Below are positions 15,985 to 19,646 of a stretch of 19,646 nucleotides of DNA, piece after piece. Source of the DNA: UBA668 sp039796575 (GTDB lineage Bacteria; Actinomycetota; Acidimicrobiia; Acidimicrobiales; Ilumatobacteraceae); the NCBI GenBank assembly GCA_039796575.1, contig JBDKJP010000058.1, positions 1 to 19,646 on the forward strand. The letters are read 5' to 3'. The stretch's first letter is position 1. Each line of letters opens with the position of its first letter. The translations under genes and the position numbers were made by a program. The notes below the pieces were generated by a model, which saw nothing but the letters and a program-made list of their open reading frames with translations, made no database searches and was not told the DNA's origin.

Positions 15985-17127
15985 ATGAGTGCTGTGCGTG
16001 TGGCCATCGCGGGGTCGTCGGGCTCCATCGGGACCCAGACCCTCGACGTCGTGCGCGCCGAGGCCGGTCGCTACGAGGTGGTGGCGCTGGGCGTCGGCTC
16101 GTCGGTCGACGTGCTGGTGCAGCAGGCGCTCGAGTTCCGCCCGAAGGTGGTGGCGGTCGCCGACCCCACCCGCCGCGCCGAGGTGGCGGCCGCGCTGCCG
16201 TTCGCCGAGGTGGTGGCCGACTTCGCCGACCTGGTCGAGCCGGCCGACGTGGTGGTCAACGCCGTCGTCGGGTTCGCCGGTCTCGAGGTCACCGTGCGCA
16301 CGTTGCGCCTCGGCAAGCGCCTGGCGCTCGCCAACAAGGAGAGTCTCATCGCCGCCGGCCCGGTGGTGCAGCCGTTGCGCGCCACGCCGGGTGCCGAGCT
16401 GGTGCCGGTCGACAGCGAGCACTGCGCGGTGCACCAGAGCCTGCGCTCGTCGGCGTTCGCCGACCGCGAGGTGGCTCGCATCGTGCTCACCGCCAGCGGT
16501 GGCCCGTTCCGCGGCCGCACGGCCGAGCAGTTGGCGTCGGTGGGTGTCGACGACGCGTTGGCGCACCCGACGTGGAAGATGGGCCCGAAGATCACCATCG
16601 ACTCGAGCACGCTGATGAACAAGGGGCTCGAGGTCATCGAGGCGCACGAGCTGTTCGGCACGCCGTACGACCGGATCGAGGTCGTGGTGCACCCGCAGAG
16701 CGTGGTGCACTCGATGGCCGAGTTCACCGACGGCAGCACCATCGCCCAGCTCTCGATGCCCGACATGCGCCTGCCCATCGGCTACGCCCTGGCGTACCCG
16801 GCCCGCATCGGGACGCCGTTCGGTCGCATCGACTGGGGCACGCTCGGCCGCCTCGACTTCGAAGCACCCGACACGCACACGTTCCGCTGCCTGCCGCTCG
16901 CCTACGAGGCGGGTCGTGTCGGCAGCACGGCACCGGCGTGGCTGAGCGCCGCCAACGAGGTCGCGGTCGACGCGTTCCTGCAGGGCCGGCTGCGGTGGTC
17001 GCAGATCGCCGAGGTGTGCGACGCGGCACTGCAGCGCTACGAGCCCGGTGCCGACACCACTGTCGACGACATCATCGCCGCCGACGCGCGAGCGCGCGAG
17101 GTGGCCAAGGAGGTCCTGCCCGCATGA
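15985..17127 (+). CDS. dxr: 1-deoxy-D-xylulose 5-phosphate reductoisomerase
   Basis: A 380-residue DXR, which turns DXP into MEP using NADPH (second step of the MEP isoprenoid pathway). The N-terminus has the dinucleotide loop GSSGSIG (10-16). Metal and substrate residues are visible: ALANKES (114-120), VDSEH with D143/E145, IDSSTLMNKGLE with N212, K213 and E216, and the flexible-loop segment HPTWKMG (194-200). ATG 15985 is picked for MSAVRVAIAGSSG; the weak upstream Shine-Dalgarno leaves GTG 15994 possible. The stop overlaps rseP by ATGA, and the dxr-rseP-ispG order is conserved across actinomycetes. Confidence 0.97.
   Translation: MSAVRVAIAGSSGSIGTQTLDVVRAEAGRYEVVALGVGSSVDVLVQQALEFRPKVVAVADPTRRAEVAAALPFAEVVADFADLVEPADVVVNAVVGFAGLEVTVRTLRLGKRLALANKESLIAAGPVVQPLRATPGAELVPVDSEHCAVHQSLRSSAFADREVARIVLTASGGPFRGRTAEQLASVGVDDALAHPTWKMGPKITIDSSTLMNKGLEVIEAHELFGTPYDRIEVVVHPQSVVHSMAEFTDGSTIAQLSMPDMRLPIGYALAYPARIGTPFGRIDWGTLGRLDFEAPDTHTFRCLPLAYEAGRVGSTAPAWLSAANEVAVDAFLQGRLRWSQIAEVCDAALQRYEPGADTTVDDIIAADARAREVAKEVLPA
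17107..17114 (+). promoter_or_regulatory. Shine-Dalgarno of rseP inside dxr
   Basis: AAGGAGGT, near-perfect anti-16S complement, 9 bases before the ATG at 17124. It supports that start and independent loading of ribosomes despite the overlap. Confidence 0.75.
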
Positions 17128-18368
17128 GTGACGACACGAAGTTCTCGCGACTCGCCAACGAGGTCGTGTCCGGTGGCACGCAACGCGAGGCGCCCGAGCG
17201 CGCCAGCCGCAGCGACACGGTGCTCGGCGTGCTCGCCTGGGTGGGCCTGTTCGCGTTCCTGTGGTGGAAGAGCCCGTGGTGGGTGGTGTTCGTGGTGGGT
17301 CTCGCCATCTCGATCATCCTCCACGAGTTCGGCCACTTCTGGACCGCCCGCAAGAGCGGCATGAAGGCCACGCAGTTCTTCCTCGGCTTCGGACCGCGCA
17401 TCTGGAGCTTCCACCGCGGCGAGACCGAGTACGGCGTGCGCGCCATCCCGCTCGGCGGGTTCGTGAAGATCATCGGCATGAGCAACGTCGACGAGGTCGA
17501 CCCCGCGGACGAGGCACGCACCTACCGTCAGGCCACGTACCCGCGCCGCATGTGGGTCATCACGGCCGGTTCGGTGATGCACCTCATCATCGCGTTCGTG
17601 CTCATCACGTCGGTCTACGGGTTCTGGGGCCGCATCGAGGAGGCGGGTCGGGTCACCATCCAGGGCGTCTCCGCCGACACGCCGGCCGCGGCCGCCGGTC
17701 TGCAGGAGGGCGACATCGTGCTCAGCATCGACGGCGAGCCGATGGACACGTCCGACGAGTTCCGCGCCACGCTCGGCGGCACGGCCCCCGGCACCACGGT
17801 CACCATGGAGGTGCTGCGCGACGGTGGGGTACTCACCGTGGATGCCACGCTCGAGCAGTCACCGTCGACCACCGAGACCAAGGGCTTCCTCGGCGTCACC
17901 AGCACGTCGACCGAGCGGGTCGATCAGTCGTGGGGTGAGGCGCTCGTCGAGGGCCCTTCCGACCTCGTCACCGGTGTGGGCCAGGCCATCGTGGGTGTCA
18001 CGAAGGTGCTCAACCCGGTGAACGTGTTCGGTCACCTCACCGGCACCAACGACGACATCACGTCGCGGCCCGGCACCATCGTCGGCGCCACCGAGATCTC
18101 CCGCGACGTGGGTGAGCGCGACGGTTGGGCGGGCATGCTCGCGTTGCTCGCCGCGGTCAACGTCTCCGTCGGCGTGTTCAACATGTTCCCGCTGCTGCCG
18201 CTCGACGGCGGCCACGCGGCCATCGCCACGTATGAGCGCATTCGTGAAGGACGCTCGCGGAAGCGCTACTTCGCCGACGTCAGCAAGCTGATGCCCGTGG
18301 CCGCCGCGTGCCTGATGCTGATCGGGTTCATGTTCCTCACGGGTCTGTACCTCGACTTCGCCAAGTAA
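17124..18368 (+). CDS. rseP: RseP/Rip1-type site-2 intramembrane metalloprotease
   Basis: A 414-residue M50 protease that cuts membrane-bound anti-sigma factors or signal peptides within the membrane. Zinc motif HEFGH (67-71) lies in a hydrophobic span, and the second metal/active-site motif NMFPLLPLDGGH is at 353-364. Between them is one PDZ domain (about 175-245, AAAAGLQEGDIVLSIDG). The N-terminal 30 residues are polar and precede the first span at about 33-47, so the family core is shifted from its usual near-N-terminal place. One PDZ, as in mycobacterial Rip1, rather than two as in E. coli RseP. It sits between two isoprenoid genes, as in other actinomycetes. Confidence 0.93.
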   Translation: MSDDTKFSRLANEVVSGGTQREAPERASRSDTVLGVLAWVGLFAFLWWKSPWWVVFVVGLAISIILHEFGHFWTARKSGMKATQFFLGFGPRIWSFHRGETEYGVRAIPLGGFVKIIGMSNVDEVDPADEARTYRQATYPRRMWVITAGSVMHLIIAFVLITSVYGFWGRIEEAGRVTIQGVSADTPAAAAGLQEGDIVLSIDGEPMDTSDEFRATLGGTAPGTTVTMEVLRDGGVLTVDATLEQSPSTTETKGFLGVTSTSTERVDQSWGEALVEGPSDLVTGVGQAIVGVTKVLNPVNVFGHLTGTNDDITSRPGTIVGATEISRDVGERDGWAGMLALLAAVNVSVGVFNMFPLLPLDGGHAAIATYERIREGRSRKRYFADVSKLMPVAAACLMLIGFMFLTGLYLDFAK

Positions 18369-18371
18369 CTT
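18366..18371 (+). promoter_or_regulatory. -10 box for leaderless ispG transcript
   Basis: TAACTT, whose TAA is the rseP stop codon, 7 bases before the ispG GTG at 18379. No Shine-Dalgarno is present. Confidence 0.45.
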
Positions 18372-18378
18372 GGCCGTC

Positions 18379-19596
18379 GTGAGCTTCGAGCGACGTCCCA
18401 CACGCCAGATCCACGTCGGCAAGGTGCCGGTCGGCGGGGGAGCCCCCGTCACCGTGCAGTCGATGACCATCACCAAGACCGCCGACGTCGAGGGCACGCT
18501 GCAGCAGATCTACGCACTCGCCGCGGCCGGCTGCGACATCGTGCGCTGTACGTGCAACGAGGCCGAGGCGGCTGAAGGGCTCGCGCAGATCGTGCCGCGG
18601 TCGCCCATCCCGGTCATCGCCGACATCCACCACCAGTACAAGATGGCGCTGGCGGCCATGGAGGCCGGTGTGCACGGCCTGCGCCTCAACCCCGGCAACA
18701 TCCGCCGCCCCGAGCACATCAAGGCGGTCGCCGCCGAGGCGAAGGATCGTGGCCTGCCCATCCGCATCGGCGTGAACGGCGGCTCGCTCGACCCGGCGCT
18801 GTACGACAAGTACGGCGGTCTCACCGCCGAGGCGATGGTGGAGAGCGCGATGCACGAGATCGCGTACTTCGAAGAGGTCGACTTCCACGACTACAAGATC
18901 AGCGTGAAGGCCAGCAACGTGCCCCTGATGGTGGAGGCCTACCGTCAGCTGAGCGAGGCCACCGATGCGCCGCTGCACCTCGGTGTCACCGAGGCCGGCC
19001 CGCCGCCCGCAGGCCTGGTGAAGGCCACGGCCGGCATCGCTGCGCTGCTCCTCGAGGGCATCGGCGACACCATCCGCTACAGCCTCACCGCCGACCCGGT
19101 CGAGGAGGCCCGTGCCGGCCGACAGTTGCTCGAGGCGCTCGGCCTGCGCGAACGCAAGAACGTCGACCTCATCGCCTGCCCGTCGTGCGGCCGCGCCGAG
19201 GTCGACGTCATCGACGTGGCCAACCGGGCCATGAAGGCGTTCGGCGATCGCAAGCTGCCGTTGCAGGTGGCCGTGATGGGCTGCGTGGTCAACGGGCCCG
19301 GCGAGGCCCGCGAGGCCGACCTCGGCATCGCCGCCGGCAACAAGCGCGGCCACCTCTTCGTCAAGGGCCGCAACGTGGCCGTGGTGAAGGAGGAGGACAT
19401 GGTGGAGGCGCTCGTGGAGTGGGCCGAGTTCATCCACGAGCACGGCACCGAGGCCGCCATCGCCCGCGCCGACGTCACGCTCGCCGAGCGGGAGGCCGCG
19501 AAGGATCGTGGCAAGCTGCTCGACGACAAGGGCCTCGACGCCAACCACTCGATGGAGAAGATCGTCGAGATCCGCAAGACCGTCGGCAACGACTGA
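18379..19596 (+). CDS. ispG: 4-hydroxy-3-methylbut-2-enyl diphosphate synthase (GcpE)
   Basis: A 405-residue IspG, an iron-sulfur enzyme making HMBPP from MEcPP in the MEP pathway. The N-terminal TIM barrel has VQSMTITKTADVEGT and NPGNIRR (104-110). The [4Fe-4S] ligands are C267 and C270 in ACPSCGR and C302 in MGCVVNGPGEA, with the conserved E309. This is the two-domain bacterial form. GTG 18379 is chosen over TTG 18370: it gives MSFERRPTRQIHVG and fits the -10 box spacing. Last gene in the window; dxr and ispG flank rseP in the same direction. The 50 bases after the stop show only a weak 5-bp hairpin (19629-19642). Confidence 0.97.
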   Translation: MSFERRPTRQIHVGKVPVGGGAPVTVQSMTITKTADVEGTLQQIYALAAAGCDIVRCTCNEAEAAEGLAQIVPRSPIPVIADIHHQYKMALAAMEAGVHGLRLNPGNIRRPEHIKAVAAEAKDRGLPIRIGVNGGSLDPALYDKYGGLTAEAMVESAMHEIAYFEEVDFHDYKISVKASNVPLMVEAYRQLSEATDAPLHLGVTEAGPPPAGLVKATAGIAALLLEGIGDTIRYSLTADPVEEARAGRQLLEALGLRERKNVDLIACPSCGRAEVDVIDVANRAMKAFGDRKLPLQVAVMGCVVNGPGEAREADLGIAAGNKRGHLFVKGRNVAVVKEEDMVEALVEWAEFIHEHGTEAAIARADVTLAEREAAKDRGKLLDDKGLDANHSMEKIVEIRKTVGND

Positions 19597-19646
19597 GTCG
19601 ATCTCCCCCTGGTCGGCATCAAGCCCGGCGGCACGGGTGCCGATGC

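Noticed and set aside
19629..19642. Hairpin CGGCA/TGCCG after ispG as a terminator
   Set aside because: It is only 5 bp with no T-tract, cut near the window edge, and common by chance in such GC-rich DNA.

Overview
The window comes from a strongly GC-rich actinomycete-type chromosome. It is a core-genome region interrupted by one small mobile element. The order dprA, xerC, whiG-type sigma factor, LytM-like protein, rpsB, tsf, pyrH, frr, cdsA, dxr, rseP, ispG is the classic Actinomycetota arrangement, also seen around whiG and rpsB in Streptomyces. The long acidic N-terminal tail on CdsA and the overall protein style suggest Acidimicrobiia or a relative, but that placement is inference.

Layout. 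2-3038 (+): two fold-type II PLP enzymes (the first cut by the left edge) and a DUF1992 protein, with overlapping stop and start codons throughout. About 3037-4665: an inserted element whose only gene is an apparently intact TnpB RNA-guided nuclease, with terminal inverted repeats, flanking direct repeats and a structured 3' end that looks like an omega RNA. 4664-5170 (-): a beta-carbonic anhydrase. 5197-5790 (+): clpP, divergent from the anhydrase, with the two predicted -10 boxes overlapping. 5794-6276 (-): a small lipoprotein. 6418-10781 (+): comM, dprA, xerC and the sigma factor, covering DNA uptake and processing, site-specific recombination and sigma-factor control. 10816-11319 (+): a degenerate LytM/M23 protein. 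11439-15899 (+): rpsB, tsf, pyrH, frr and cdsA, covering translation, UMP phosphorylation, ribosome recycling and CDP-diacylglycerol synthesis. 15985-19596 (+): dxr, rseP and ispG, two MEP-pathway enzymes around a site-2 membrane protease. The last 50 bases hold no gene I can support.

Expression. Most starts overlap the previous stop (ATGA or TGATG), suggesting translational coupling. Several other starts have a TANNNT -10-like box only 5 to 8 bases upstream and no Shine-Dalgarno sequence, which predicts leaderless transcripts (carbonic anhydrase, clpP, xerC, pyrH, frr, ispG). rpsB and comM instead have real leaders with hairpins that capture or abut the Shine-Dalgarno sequence.

The most unusual item is the TnpB element. 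It lacks a TnpA, has inverted repeats and a 10-13 bp target-like duplication that IS200/IS605 elements do not make, and sits exactly in what was a 14-bp overlap of two convergent gene ends without changing either protein. No intergenic stretch exceeds 300 bases; the longest are about 140 bp before comM and about 120 bp before rpsB, and both are annotated.
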